A DNA stretch of 64,000 nt from Branchiostoma floridae (GCF_000003815.2 NC_049997.1:6850168-6914167); one strand, 5' to 3'; positions 37,687 through 48,478 are shown, numbered from the stretch's first letter. Numbers and translations are program-made. Notes: a model not told the origin generated them from the sequence alone.

Positions 37687-40600
37687 ATGGTGGGTTGATG
37701 TTTACTACAGAAACTGTTCACAATCCGGCTTGTATCGCTGTTTTTCTGCGTCATCTTGCTACATCATGCATTGCAATATGTTATTAGGAATATGTAGAAT
37801 GTTTTTGCTTGACTTTTTTGCTCCTTTATGCTGTGTTATTCGTGTTCTGTGGCTGTAAAGTTGGGGGTGTGAGTCCAGGATATGCGAAACTGTCTACGTG
37901 TCACTAGTTGATCAGCTGTGCGTTGTTTGTGTTGTACAAGCTCTGAACAACTTGGATCTAACAAATGCATTAAAATCTACACCATGTATAAACATTGTAG
38001 GGTTGTTTTCATGCTGTTTAGCCAATAATCGAAGACCTATATTTTGTAAGTTTATAACGGTGCCAACTTGTGTAATACAATGTATAATTTGCCCCTCCTC
38101 CTTTTAGAAGCAAGTGAATATTTTGGAGCACCAAAAGTATAGACCACTAGAAATTTTCTTTCCCATATGCATGCACTTCAGTGCATAAAGACTCAAGAGC
38201 TTTGGCTTCAGTATCAAATTGTTTTACTCTGTATCTCTTAGCCCACATTTCTTCCAATAAAAATCTTATCATATATTCTGCTACTGTTATAACATATAAA
38301 CTGTACATAACACTGCCTGAGTATGTCAGGTGCACTAGCCGTTTACGAAATCCTCTAATTAGACCAACTCAGCCTCAAGTTTGACACTTTAAGCAGTAGG
38401 ATCTTTCAACGTATTAACCATGCATTTTCCTTACAGTCGTCATCCCTTAACTTAAGTCCATCGCACCCACGTCCACACCTCACCCTGGTGCTGCTGGGTT
38501 TTGTGTAGTTGTAGTTGTACATGTAGATGATGAATGTTTGTGTTTCCCTTTTAGTCGTCCTCCCTGGAGTCCATGGTGCAGTACATCAGTCCGGTGAACC
38601 CGGCTGTGTACCCTCATCTCACCCTGGTGCTGCTGGGTTTGTGTAGTTGCTGCTGGGTTTTGTGTAGTTCCCGCTGGGTTTTGTGTACATGTAGATGATG
38701 AATGTTTGCGTTTTTCCCTACAGTCGTCCTCCCTGGAGTCCATGGCGCGGTACATCAGTCCGGTGAACCCGGCGGTGTACCCACACCTCACCCTGGTGCT
38801 GCTGGGTATCGGCATCTTCTTCATGGCCTGGTTCTTCGTGTATCCTTTCTCATGGCTGCATATCTGGATGTGTGCAATCACTCATGTGTATATCTATGTA
38901 ATCAGGGTTCTCCCCAGAGAGTGGAATAAGGGAGGCCCTCCACTATCTTCTCTTCTTCATCGTGTCATCACTATACTGTCCCGCTCCAATACTCCACACA
39001 CTGCCTTCCTCTGGGGGTCAAAGCTTCCAGGTCTTCCTTGGTGCATGGTTCGGACAGGAAAGGGCAGACAAGAAGATGTTTCATAGTCTGCTCCTGTCCG
39101 CAGTCACAAGCAGTCTGTCCACCTGGGCTGAGACCCCACTTTGCCATGAGGGTCTTGCATCTACCTGTGCCTGTTCTAAGGCGGTTGAGACATGACCAGA
39201 TTGGCCATGTCTCCTCTGCTCCTGGAGGAAGAGATTCCTTTGGGGCGAGGTTAAGTCTGTGTGGTCCACTATACTCTCTGCCCTCCACTATACTCTCAGC
39301 CAGCTCCACTATACTAGTTTTCAAATTTAGTGTGTTTCTTCCCTATTTTCTTTGTTAGTTTTGCTAAGATTAATGACAATTAACAGATTTTTGTACCAAG
39401 TGGCATCACTTTTCCAGTCAGCATTGTCTGCAAAAACTTGTGAATGAGCAATGATCAAAACAATAGTAGTTTTGCCACTTCACAACAAAGGAATAACAAC
39501 AGTATATTATACTTGTAGTATTTGACACCCTCTGTCATTGCAAAATGAACCCATTTTCATGAAAGTGCAGGGCGTTGATGCGGGTTATTTTTGCCAGCCC
39601 CTCCACTATCACTCACACTCACTATCCATGGTTAGATTATACTGCTGCTGGGTAAAAAATTCTGGGGAGAACCCTGATGTAATGCATAAGCAGACAGTCA
39701 TGAAGGGTAATATGTAAAGGCATGAGTTTGGCTTGCCTTGGTCAATAAGAAAAAGATTAGATTGACTGTGATGAAACCATAATTTATATCAAGCCAACAA
39801 CATTGGTTATGGCTAAATAATCCTATGCAATCATGACAGTGTCAGCCATATACATGTAGGACACATTTGTAACCTCAGTTGCAAAGTTCTTTTCTGCATA
39901 TCCACATTTCTTGAATTGGCAAGAGTGCAAGTCACTTAGATTGTATAAGTATGCTTCAATCTTGTATGAAATGATTTATTTTACAGTAAAAAGAGGTGGA
40001 ACCACAGAAATTGTATATTGTCATGTTACAAGAAAGGTGTGTAATTGGATATAGAGTTCTGCATATGATGGTAACTCCAATAGATCCTTCTGACTTCCAA
40101 CTTGTACCTTGGAGGAGATGAGGATACTAGTTTTACTGATGCAGCAACTATAATATTGATAATTACTATTCTCATATATCAGTTTTCAAACCAGGAAGTC
40201 AAATAGCTTCTGGTAGATAACTTCTCTGTTGGTTTGAATTTCAACGAAACCTTTGTAGAGTACTTAATGCAAAGGATAGCTTGAAAGTTCCTATTTGTTC
40301 AACGTGGTAGAAATTATTCTGAAGTAAAGTTGAACTGGAATTTCTAACACAAAATTTGGACCAAATTTTTGACTGTCGAACTAGTCTAAATGTGAACTTT
40401 TTCTAGACTTTGAAAGCTAAGAAACCGAGACAGGAGCTGGGCAGTGGAAAATTTGGTCAATATGTCCAGTTTTCATTTTTAAACTTTTCTCAGGAAATTA
40501 TGAAAGGGCAAGGGTTACTTCAGTATTCTCTGGATGTGAAGTGTTCCTTAATTAGTTCTCTAGGTATGAGGTGACATCTAACAAGTACACCCGTGACCTG

Positions 40601-40690
40601 TACAAGGAACTGCTGGTCTCTCTGGTGGCCTCCCTGTTCATGGGCTTTGGAGTGCTGTTCCTCTTACTCTGGGTTGGGATATATGTATAG
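37687..40690 (+). CDS. TMEM258: Transmembrane protein 258 (oligosaccharyltransferase subunit)
   Basis: TMEM258 is a small two-pass ER membrane subunit of the oligosaccharyltransferase complex that N-glycosylates nascent proteins. Exon 2 (38724-38839) and exon 3 (40564-40690) join in phase. They encode [17 protein letters not shown], a first membrane segment ([17 protein letters not shown]), [15 protein letters not shown] and a second segment ending LLLWVGIYV before the stop. These are nearly identical to the vertebrate protein. Exon 2 starts in phase 0 and needs an upstream initiator. The ATG at 37687-37689 is followed directly by GTGGGT, so exon 1 would contribute only the start codon, giving 81 residues (human 79). 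If that is wrong, translation could begin at the internal ATG of SMARY. Two decayed copies of the exon 2 acceptor side lie just upstream. The start is opposite ACTR6, about 140 bp away. Confidence 0.9.
38437..38645 (+). repeat. Two decoy copies of TMEM258 exon 2 acceptor edge
   Basis: Copies start at 38437 and 38555, each just after an intact AG (TTACAG and TTTTAG). They end in a shared GGTGCTGCTGGGTTT. The first has lost its middle. The second keeps the [18 protein letters not shown] codons before an early stop. The true exon starts at 38724. Confidence 0.92.
38903..39676. mobile_element. CAGGGTTCTCCCCAGA non-autonomous element carrying a retrotransposon fragment
   Basis: The ends CAGGGTTCTCCCCAGA and TCTGGGGAGAACCCTG are flanked by ATGTAAT on both sides (38896-38902 and 39677-39683). 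It is a relative of 16968-17349, expanded by a reverse-transcriptase fragment. It lies in TMEM258 intron 2. Confidence 0.85.
38971..39240 (-). pseudogene. C-terminal fragment of a non-LTR retrotransposon polyprotein
   Basis: The frame reads [20 protein letters not shown], then a zinc-knuckle-like [16 protein letters not shown], then a stop. This block is typical of the extreme C terminus of jockey/CR1-type open reading frames. The polymerase motifs are absent, so it is a fragment, and it is embedded in the DNA element at 38903-39676. Confidence 0.75.
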
Positions 40691-40721
40691 CAGGTGCGTT
40701 TCTGTGTTGTGAATGGTTTGG

Positions 40722-40965
40722 TAGTAGCAGTATCCAGTTAGTAATAATTGTAGTAGTTATAGTATCCAGTTAGTAATAATTGTAGTAGTTGTACTATCCA
40801 GTTAGTAATAATTCGAGTAGTAGTACTCAGTTAGTAATAATTGTAGTAATAGTAGTAGCAGTATCCAGTTAGTAATAATTGCAGTTGTAGTAGTATCAGG
40901 TTAGCAATAATTGTAGTAGAAGTATCCAGTGAGTTAGTAATAATTGTAGTAGTAGTAGTAGTACC
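40722..40965. repeat. Tandem repeat of about 35 bp, TATCCAGTTAGTAATAATTG
   Basis: About seven units of GTATCCAGTTAGTAATAATT with variable GTAGTA linkers follow the TMEM258 stop codon. Confidence 0.85.
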
Positions 40966-41390
40966 CTTTCATAATTGATTGTTCATAAAGTTTCCAAATG
41001 GTGCTGATTTACTTTTGCTTTTTTCTAACTGTTTTATTTTTTCTTTCTGGTAGTAACCACAAGAGATGCAGCTATCATTTCGCATTTCGAGAAGGAACAT
41101 TCCAGGCCGGACTGCCACACTGAGCAAACCACCATCATCTCTCGTCTGCCTCAGCACTGTGTTCAGAGACTTCAAATCAAGAACTACGGACACTATGATA
41201 AAACTTATAAACCCAATGATCTGAAACAATGTAACAAATGTATGCAGCATTTGTGCATTAAAACAGAAGCAACATATTGATATGAATCATAGTAGATATT
41301 ACTTGTAGTAATTTTTAAGTAAGGACACACCATGTAAAAGACATAAATGCAAGTGACTTGACTTGATTTTTTATTATGTCTTTACTGATG

Positions 41391-41396
41391 AATAAA
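41391..41396 (+). terminator. Possible TMEM258 polyadenylation signal
   Basis: AATAAA is followed within 30 bp by GT/T-rich sequence. The surrounding 55 bp recur at 47080-47135. Confidence 0.4.
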
Positions 41397-42054
41397 TAGG
41401 TTTATTTGTACAAACATTACTCTTGTTTTGATTGTTATTTATTTTGATTGTTATTTAGTGTTCATCTTGATTCAGAACATTGAAATCCAGACATTCCTGT
41501 TGAAGTGTACATTCCCCTAGAAAAGTGAATTCTCCTCTACATAAACTTGGTAACTCCCTTTCAAGATTGTGTAAGTCTCACTCGAAAAATCCTACTCCAA
41601 GACACAAATGATATCATCTTTACCATATCCTACAAGGTAGCTAAAATGATCAATTGTACAGTGCCTTTGCTAACACACAGTGTGACACCATTGAGTGTTT
41701 GCTATGTTGATGATGGCATATGACAGATGTAACGAGAAGAAAAGCTCAGAAAACATGATCATTAGAACAATAGATTTTCATGAATGCAATATTAGTTGAG
41801 CAAAACATACTGATACATCGATGAAGGTTAGACATCAAGGCTATAAGATACACAAGATCTTTAATTGTGAGAGTTGTCACATCTAGTTGACTCGATGGCA
41901 TCAACCTAGCCTTGAATTTTTTTCTTGCATTTAACTAAAATTTGTCATTTTTACACAGATTTGTAGTTCAGCAACAGACTGAAACATCTGACCGTCTTCA
42001 TATATTATCCATGTTTAGCAACCTGTCTTGTGCAAAGCATACAAATGTTTGGCA

Positions 42055-43377
42055 CTAAAAAGTCATTCGCAAGATCTTCTGTAACGTCATGACTGCGTTC
42101 AGTCGACCTCCAGGATGAGTCTCCTCAACACATTGTCCAAGTGCGCCCTCTAGCGGCCCCCTTATTTCATCAGGGGCGTCGTGCAGTAGACCTTTGTCCG
42201 TGGGGGCCCATTTTACATTTTGCCCATCTATGTATTCCTTTATTTGTCCCCATTTCCGCCACTCTGGATGTTTTTGCAAGTCGGACAAAATTCGAGCACA
42301 TACGTTGGCATACATCATTGGTGTGTACTTGAGAATGTCCTCACATTGGTACTGGTCGCTGAAGAATAGTTTCTTCTGGAAGTCCATGTAACACGGCTCG
42401 TTGCAGGTCCCATCCTCTTCTTGATGATTGACAACTGTTTGCCTGTCAATCACCAGAACGTCATCAAAATCGATCAGCCGAACACGACCGCGGATGTCGA
42501 CTGCAAAGTTTTGGAAAGTCACATCCAGGGAAAACAGAATCCAGTCCGGGTCCTTTTGGCGAAGCGTATCCACTAGCTGCAACAACTGTACTGCGATGTC
42601 AGCTCGAACTTTCCAGGGGGATTCTATGAAAGTGTCCAGCATCCTCCCTGCGTGTTCCACCACAATAACTCTCCCGCAAGCACCATAGAACTTCGGAAAG
42701 GGCCAAGGCGTTGGGGACTTTGTTGTAAAATAGCGCAGCAAGACCGCCTCTTCGTTGATGAGAAGAGAGGTAGAGAGAAACGCACGCCCGATGAGATCAT
42801 CGTTGGTCATTTCTGTAGTTTCTTTTCCGACGTACAACTTTTTCACTTCTTTCAGAAACCTATCAGATAGACAAACCGGCAAAACTGACTTTTCCGGGCG
42901 CGAAATTCTCCAGCTTCCTCGCAAAAAGGGGATCTTCAGAGCAACGTCGGTCACCAACGTGGTCTCTATGATAAAAGATGAAGGGTTACATTCCTTGGGA
43001 CGTGCCGAAGATCGGCAAATAAACTTCTCATATCTCTTCCACCCCACCGCATCGCTCAGGGTTTTAGCGATCACCTGAACGTCTCCAATCTTCCCTGTGG
43101 AAACTATTCCTTTCTTCCAACTCCTGCCTGACTCCGGGCGCACTGTCGCGAAGTTACCCCGATGTAGAAGCTCATAGGTGTCCCCAAAACACGCCGGACA
43201 TTTTTCCTTCTCTGCCCAAGACATGTCCACGTCTTCTGTCGCCGCAGGTCCCATCTGATCATGACAAGCCTTATAGACGAAAGCAGCCATCAGAAGAACT
43301 CCCAACAGCAGCGTTTTCTTGCCCCTCGTGGATTTTCGGTCCAGCAGAACGCGACAAAAGCGCCAGACAGTAGTCAT
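42055..43377 (-). CDS. DIPK2: DIPK2/DIA1-family divergent protein kinase-like protein, intact copy
   Basis: This is a single uninterrupted 440-codon frame. It matches the vertebrate DIPK2A/DIPK2B (DIA1/HASF, DIA1R) family of secretory-pathway divergent kinases. A short basic N terminus is followed by a membrane anchor at residues 22-38 (LLLGVLLMAAFVYKA), predicting a type II Golgi/ER protein. Family marks seen are CPACFG at 60-65, a beta-3-like lysine in VIAK near 105, WPFPKFYGACGR at 225-236, the catalytic-loop-like LDVTFQNFAVD at 284-294, the DFG-like LIDFDD at 301-306 and GLLHD at 396-400. Cysteines are numerous, consistent with a lumenal fold. The absence of introns contrasts with the rest of the window and suggests a retrogene origin. 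It is one arm of an inverted duplication with the plus-strand copy at 45287. Whether it has kinase activity cannot be told. Confidence 0.85.
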   Translation of the reverse strand: MTTVWRFCRVLLDRKSTRGKKTLLLGVLLMAAFVYKACHDQMGPAATEDVDMSWAEKEKCPACFGDTYELLHRGNFATVRPESGRSWKKGIVSTGKIGDVQVIAKTLSDAVGWKRYEKFICRSSARPKECNPSSFIIETTLVTDVALKIPFLRGSWRISRPEKSVLPVCLSDRFLKEVKKLYVGKETTEMTNDDLIGRAFLSTSLLINEEAVLLRYFTTKSPTPWPFPKFYGACGRVIVVEHAGRMLDTFIESPWKVRADIAVQLLQLVDTLRQKDPDWILFSLDVTFQNFAVDIRGRVRLIDFDDVLVIDRQTVVNHQEEDGTCNEPCYMDFQKKLFFSDQYQCEDILKYTPMMYANVCARILSDLQKHPEWRKWGQIKEYIDGQNVKWAPTDKGLLHDAPDEIRGPLEGALGQCVEETHPGGRLNAVMTLQKILRMTF

Positions 43378-45286
43378 GACTATAAACCAGTGTCATAAAC
43401 TCACTGCACCCTTGGCAAGACGACAATGCGCCGTCAGTCCTTCAGCCTAAGGGCAATCCAACAATTTACCAGAAAGAAAATTTAGGAAAGTTGAACATAC
43501 AGTTGCAAGAATGAGGTAAGGGTAATACGACATGCAGGCGTGGATCTTCTTCACTAGTACTGACGAATTCTCAAGAGTGTAAGTGTTTGTCAGGGACGCC
43601 GGCGTTTTGCAGTTGTCTAACTTGGTGTAAGACAATGGTTGTCCAACAGGTTTGTTATGTTTACTCGAACGGGGACATCTGGCGATGCCAACAATGTGTT
43701 CTTCTCCACTCGACTGAGCCATTCAGTGAGTGAAGTTCTGCTGTGGTAATGCCCATATATGTGTGTGCATGCGCGTATGAATGAGTTTGAGTAAGAGTAA
43801 ACAGATCACTAGTTGGTGAGCCTAGAACCATACCACTGTCTTGACAACTTAACTTGCTATTGATTACAAGCATTTCTCGTCTCTAACTTGAAAATAGATA
43901 AATAGCCTTTGCAAGCAAATTCTAGGTACGAATTACTACTCAGTAATATGTCAAAGGTAAAGCCCCCCCCCCCCCCCAACAAAACAAAGTTAACCTGTCT
44001 GGACATTGTTATGCAAATCGAAACAATTTTTGAGACATTGATGTTTTCTTTTACATGGCCTTTACCTTTGCAAATTTGGCGTTACCTAGCATTCCTTACT
44101 CTCCAAGCAGAGGTCGAGTCGCGGAGATATACTAGTAGTCGAAAAAAATACAGCGGAGGAGCGGCTCTCTATTTTTTTCGACTACTAGTATATCTCCGCG
44201 ACTCGACACCTCTGCTTGGAGAATAGCATTCCTGTCGTCGCACATGCGTTCAGATCTGTGAGAGCATACTTCATGCTTACCTTCACATGTTCAAGAACAC
44301 AAACTGGTGATATTTAGTAAACACTTACTCAAACTCATTCATACACACACACACCATATATATATATATATAGGCATCACTACAGCAGAAGTTACTAGTA
44401 TCTCACTGAGAGACAACCAAGAGAAGAACCAATTGTTCCTCCTGTTCGCATCGCTAGATGTCGCTTTTCAAGTTAACAAACCTGTTGAACTACCTGCCTT
44501 GTCTTAATATGTTATTAAGTTCAGCACAGCTTCTAATGATGGGGTGTTGGACACAGCATAGATAAAAAAAAAACACCTGTTGGACGACCTGCCTTGTCTT
44601 TTTACACCAAGTTAGACAACTACAAAATGCCGTGTTTGTCAGAAACATCTACATTCTTGGGGATTCGTTAGTAAAGAAGGCCTTTGCCTGTTAGCCTGGG
44701 TACCATTCTCCGCTGGTCGGCTTTGGGGTGCTTTACCTGGCCCAGTGCTAAGGCACCGACCGGCTTCTGTCAGCCTGTCTGATTAGCTGCCCTTTGAGAT
44801 TTGGCCGACAGAGCTTGTAGCCGGCCTTTGTACTTACGCCGCCAGCGAGACGAAATCTAACCAACCCCGTAAGAACTCCCCCGGCCTGCGCTAATTAACT
44901 GTACGGGCCCGCTACGCCTACAGCACCGAAGAGCATCTCGAGCGCCTCGATGGTATGATACAAAGGGCTACCGCTTGTCGTGTTACTAGTACTTCAGCAG
45001 CATACATGAGAGAAGGTGTCCGCCTGATCTTCGCTCTTCATGTGAGGTACCTGCGATTCTCCCGGTGTTTATCTAGTCTAGAAAAGCGTTCTAGTTGGAC
45101 ACTACTGTTTCGATACTCTCACCTCATTCTTTGTACATGACTTGTACGTTTACAAATTTACCGTCCCAATATTTTCTGGCAAAGAATTCTATTTTATTTG
45201 GATTGTCCTCAGGCTGAAGGACTGACTGAGCACTGTCGTTCAGCCAAGGCCTAGGGTGCAGTGAGTTACAAAACTTTTGTTCTATC
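43378..45286. other. Spacer between the divergent DIPK2-like genes
   Basis: The spacer holds inverted homologous upstream flanks, a run of about 17 C near 43963, the foldback element at 44096-44223, an AT dinucleotide tract near 44355 and a stretch of unclear origin at 44690-45120. No further gene is recognised. Confidence 0.5.
44096..44223. mobile_element. Small foldback element at the centre of the inverted duplication
   Basis: The arms CTCCAAGCAGAGGTCGAGTC and GACTCGACACCTCTGCTTGG (with an inner continuation through ACTAGTAGTCG) flank a centre of about 20 bp. TAGCATTCCT occurs on both sides (44087-44096 and 44224-44233), a probable target duplication. Confidence 0.75.
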
Positions 45287-46601
45287 ATGACTACCATCTG
45301 GCGATTTTGTCGCATTATGCTGGACCAAAAATCCACGAGGGGCAAGAAAACCCTGCTGTTTGGAATTCTGCTGTTGGCTGTTTTTGTCTATAAAGCTTGT
45401 CAAATGGGACCTGAAGACGTGGACATCTCTTGGGCGGAGAAAGAAAAATGTCCGGCGTGTTTTGGAGACACCTGTGAGCTTCTACATCGGGGTAACTTCG
45501 CGACAGTGCGCCCGGAGTCAGGTAGGAGTTGGAGGAAAGGAATAGTTTCCACAGGGAAGATCGGCGATGTTCAGGTGATCGCTAAAACCATGAGCAAGCC
45601 GGAGGCGTGGCGGAGATATGAAAAGTTTATTTGCAGATCGTCGCCACGTCCGAAGGAATGTAACCCTTCATCTTTCATACTGGAGACAATGTTGGTGACC
45701 AACGTTGCTCTGAAGCTCCCCTTTTTGCGAGGAGCCTTTAGAATTGCGCACCCGGACTCTAAGCCAGCCTTGCCGGTTTGTTTGTCTGCTGGGTTTCTGA
45801 AAGAAGTGAAAAAGTTGTTTGTCGGAAAAGAAAGTACAGAAATGACCAACGGGGATGTCATCAGGCGTGCGTTCCTCTCTACTTCTCTTCTCATCAGCGA
45901 AGAGGCGGTCTTGCTCCGCTATTTTACGACTCAGCTGCAGTCTCCGACGCCTTGGCCCTTTCCAAAGTTCTATGGGGCTTGCGGGAGAGTAATTGTGGTG
46001 GAACACGCAGGGAGGACGCTAGACGCTTTCATAGACTTCCCCTGGAAAGTTCGAGCCGACATCGCAGTACAGTTGTTGCAGCTAGTGGATACGCTTCGCC
46101 AAACGGACCCGGACTGGATTCTGTTTTCCCTGGATGTGACGTTCCAAAACTTCGCAGTCGACAGCCGAGGTCGGGTTCGGCTGATCGACTTCGATGACGT
46201 GCTAGTGATTGACAGGCGAACAGTTGTCAATCATCAAGAACAAAAGAAGGTCTGCAACGAGCCATGCTACCTGGACTTCCAGAAGAAACTATACTACAGT
46301 GACCAGTACCACTGTGAGGACATTCTCAAGTACACGCCAATGATGTATGCAAACGTATGTGCCCGAATTTTGTCCGACTTGCAAAAAACATCCAGAGTGG
46401 CGAAAATGGGGAGAAGAAAGGGAATACATAGAGGGGCAAAATGTAGACTGGACCCCCACGGACAAAGGTCTACTGCACGACCCCCCTGTTGAAATAAGGG
46501 GGCCGCTAGAGGGCGCAATTGCACAATGTGTGGAGGAGACTCGGCCTGGAGGTCGACTTAACGCAGTCTTGAAGCTACAGAAGATGTTGCAAATGACTTA
46601 G
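45287..46601 (+). CDS. DIPK2: DIPK2/DIA1-family kinase-like protein, frameshifted second copy
   Basis: This is the inverted partner of the gene at 42055-43377, also intronless and very similar (MTTIWRFCRIMLDQKSTRGK at the start, CPACFGDTCELL, WPFPKFYGACGR, LDVTFQNFAVD, LIDFDD). The open frame from 45287 runs 401 codons but leaves the family alignment after LSDLQK. There, a run of six A at 46383-46388 replaces the five A of the other copy, and the frame then stops at 46490-46492. The missing C terminus (HPEWRKWG, GLLHDPP, CVEETRPGG, ending LQKMLQMT) continues in the next frame to about 46601. It is either a young pseudogene with a truncated tail, a polymorphism, or a homopolymer sequencing error. 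Everything before the run is intact, including the N-terminal anchor. Homology with the other copy extends well into the upstream flank. Confidence 0.8.
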
Positions 46602-46753
46602 TGCCAGACATCTGTATGCTTTACACAAGACGCGGGTTGCTCTAGCCTCCATAGCAGGCTCTCTGATTTGCATAACAATGTCCAGACAGGGTAACTTTGT
46701 TTTCTTGGGGGGTGGGGGTGGGTTTACCTTTGACATATTACTGAGTACTAGTA

Positions 46754-46919
46754 CAGTAGAAGCCGCTTAATTGCACGGCCTATTTGCCAGTAAATTTTGT
46801 GCAATTATCCGGATGGTGCAATAATGCGAAGCTATCTAATTGGACCGCACCGGTTTGGGATTCCGTGCAGTTAACAGAAGTGTGTGTTAATCCGTTGTGC
46901 AATTAACTGGATTCTACTG
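46754..46919. mobile_element. Miniature element with CAGTAGAA termini
   Basis: The termini CAGTAGAAGCCGCTTAATTG and CAATTAACTGGATTCTACTG are inverse copies, flanked by AGTA on each side (46750-46753 and 46920-46923). The homologous position in the left arm (near 43930) lacks it. The termini resemble pogo/Tigger-type elements. Confidence 0.8.
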
Positions 46920-47956
46920 AGTACCTAGACTTCGTCCCACATGCATTCTGATCTCTGTAAGAGCGCTTATCTGCTTGCAAAGGCTACCTATCTATTTTCA
47001 AGTCGTTAGAGATGAGAAATGCTTGTAATCAATAGCAATTTTTAAGTTGTCAAGACAGTGGTACATGGTATGGTTTGTCTAATATGTCTTTATTGATGAA
47101 TAAATAGGTTTATCTGTACAAAAGTTACTCTTGTCATGTTTACAGTGTTGGCAAGTGGCTAGCACATTGTATGTTACTTGGTATTCAAGCTGGTCCTGAC
47201 GTGTACTGCACTTTTTGGTTCTTGTTGAAATTAGCTGAATTTAATTGGTGAATTGCAATCTTGTTGGCTAACATTGTTTACAAAATGGCACGTAATTTTG
47301 ATCAAAAGTGTTGAGTTTTTTTGCTATTCTGAGATCGTAGAGTATAAACAAACAAATTACAAGATTTACTGTTCCTAAGACTTTCCTAGGCCATGTTGAT
47401 TTGATTATATGGATTACATCCGCATGCACATAATTTTTTGGCTGTTTCCACAGAGAAAAGAAAGTTTTCAACAGCTGCAAAATGAGCAAATATATTCTGT
47501 AGATCACAAAACAATTATTGGAAAACGTTAGCCTGATTTAATCGCGCTTCTCAGGCCCGTCGTACATTGCCGCGCCGATCCGCGGGGAGGAGTCTACAAG
47601 CTCCGGATAGCGGAGTTTGCGTTACACAGACTAGGAAAACGTATGGGGGGCAAACTTTTTTTATCTGCATGCTCACATCAATTTTTTGGTTCCAGAGGAT
47701 GTCATTCCGTATGATCAAATAAACGTGGCCTTATCTAAAGTATTGACCGTTTTTTGCTATCCACTGTAGAGTAAAACATCCAAATGATAAGACTTATTCA
47801 ACCCAATCTTTTAAAATCATGGGCAGACTTAGCTACACTTAACTTGGCCTGAAACAATTACCTAACCATTACTATTTACTGATTAAAAACATCAAACTTG
47901 ATAAATATTATCATATGACTTCAAAAAGTAGCCTGGTGTCCCAACGTATCATATCT

Positions 47957-48478
47957 NNNNNNNNNNNNNNNNNNNNNNNNNNNNNNNNNNNNNNNNNNNN
48001 NNNNNNNNNNNNNNNNNNNNNNNNNNNNNNNNNNNNNNNNNNNNNNNNNNNNNNNNNNNNNNNNNNNNNNNNNNNNNNNNNNNNNNNNNNNNNNNNNNNN
48101 NNNNNNNNNNNNNNNNNNNNNNNNNNNNNNNNNNNNNNNNNNNNNNNNNNNNNNNNNNNNNNNNNNNNNNNNNNNNNNNNNNNNNNNNNNNNNNNNNNNN
48201 NNNNNNNNNNNNNNNNNNNNNNNNNNNNNNNNNNNNNNNNNNNNNNNNNNNNNNNNNNNNNNNNNNNNNNNNNNNNNNNNNNNNNNNNNNNNNNNNNNNN
48301 NNNNNNNNNNNNNNNNNNNNNNNNNNNNNNNNNNNNNNNNNNNNNNNNNNNNNNNNNNNNNNNNNNNNNNNNNNNNNNNNNNNNNNNNNNNNNNNNNNNN
48401 NNNNNNNNNNNNNNNNNNNNNNNNNNNNNNNNNNNNNNNNNNNNNNNNNNNNNNNNNNNNNNNNNNNNNNNNNNNNNN
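47957..48478. other. Assembly gap
   Basis: This is a run of 522 undetermined bases. Nothing can be said about its content. Confidence 1.

Larger units (their letters stand above)
40691..42054 (+). other. TMEM258 3' region and spacer to the kinase-like genes
   Basis: After the TMEM258 stop there is a tandem repeat (40722-40965), a possible 3' UTR exon (acceptor near 41054) with AATAAA at 41391, and a degenerate CAACTGGATATG repeat near 41820. No further gene is seen. Confidence 0.45.
42015..46645. repeat. Inverted segmental duplication carrying the two DIPK2-like genes
   Basis: The left arm (about 42015 to 44090) and right arm (about 44226 to 46645) are inverse copies. Similarity covers both coding regions and scattered upstream blocks, such as CAAGTTAGACAACT, AGGCTGAAGGACTGAC and ACTTACTCAAACTCATTC. 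Coding parts are the best conserved; flanks carry many indels. The centre of symmetry is occupied by a small foldback element. Confidence 0.8.

Noticed and set aside
37900..38110. 69-codon frame in TMEM258 intron 1
   Set aside because: It has no homology I recognise, and TMEM258 is complete without it.
44690..44900. GC-rich segment considered as a tRNA-derived SINE
   Set aside because: I could not find convincing A and B box promoter motifs or a cloverleaf.
44921..45140. Frame reading STEEHLERLDGMIQRATA, possibly a retrotransposon end
   Set aside because: The likeness to non-LTR C termini is faint and no second motif supports it.
45571..46230. Antisense frames over the kinase-like genes
   Set aside because: These are shadows of strong coding sequence on the opposite strand. 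They appear equivalently in both copies.
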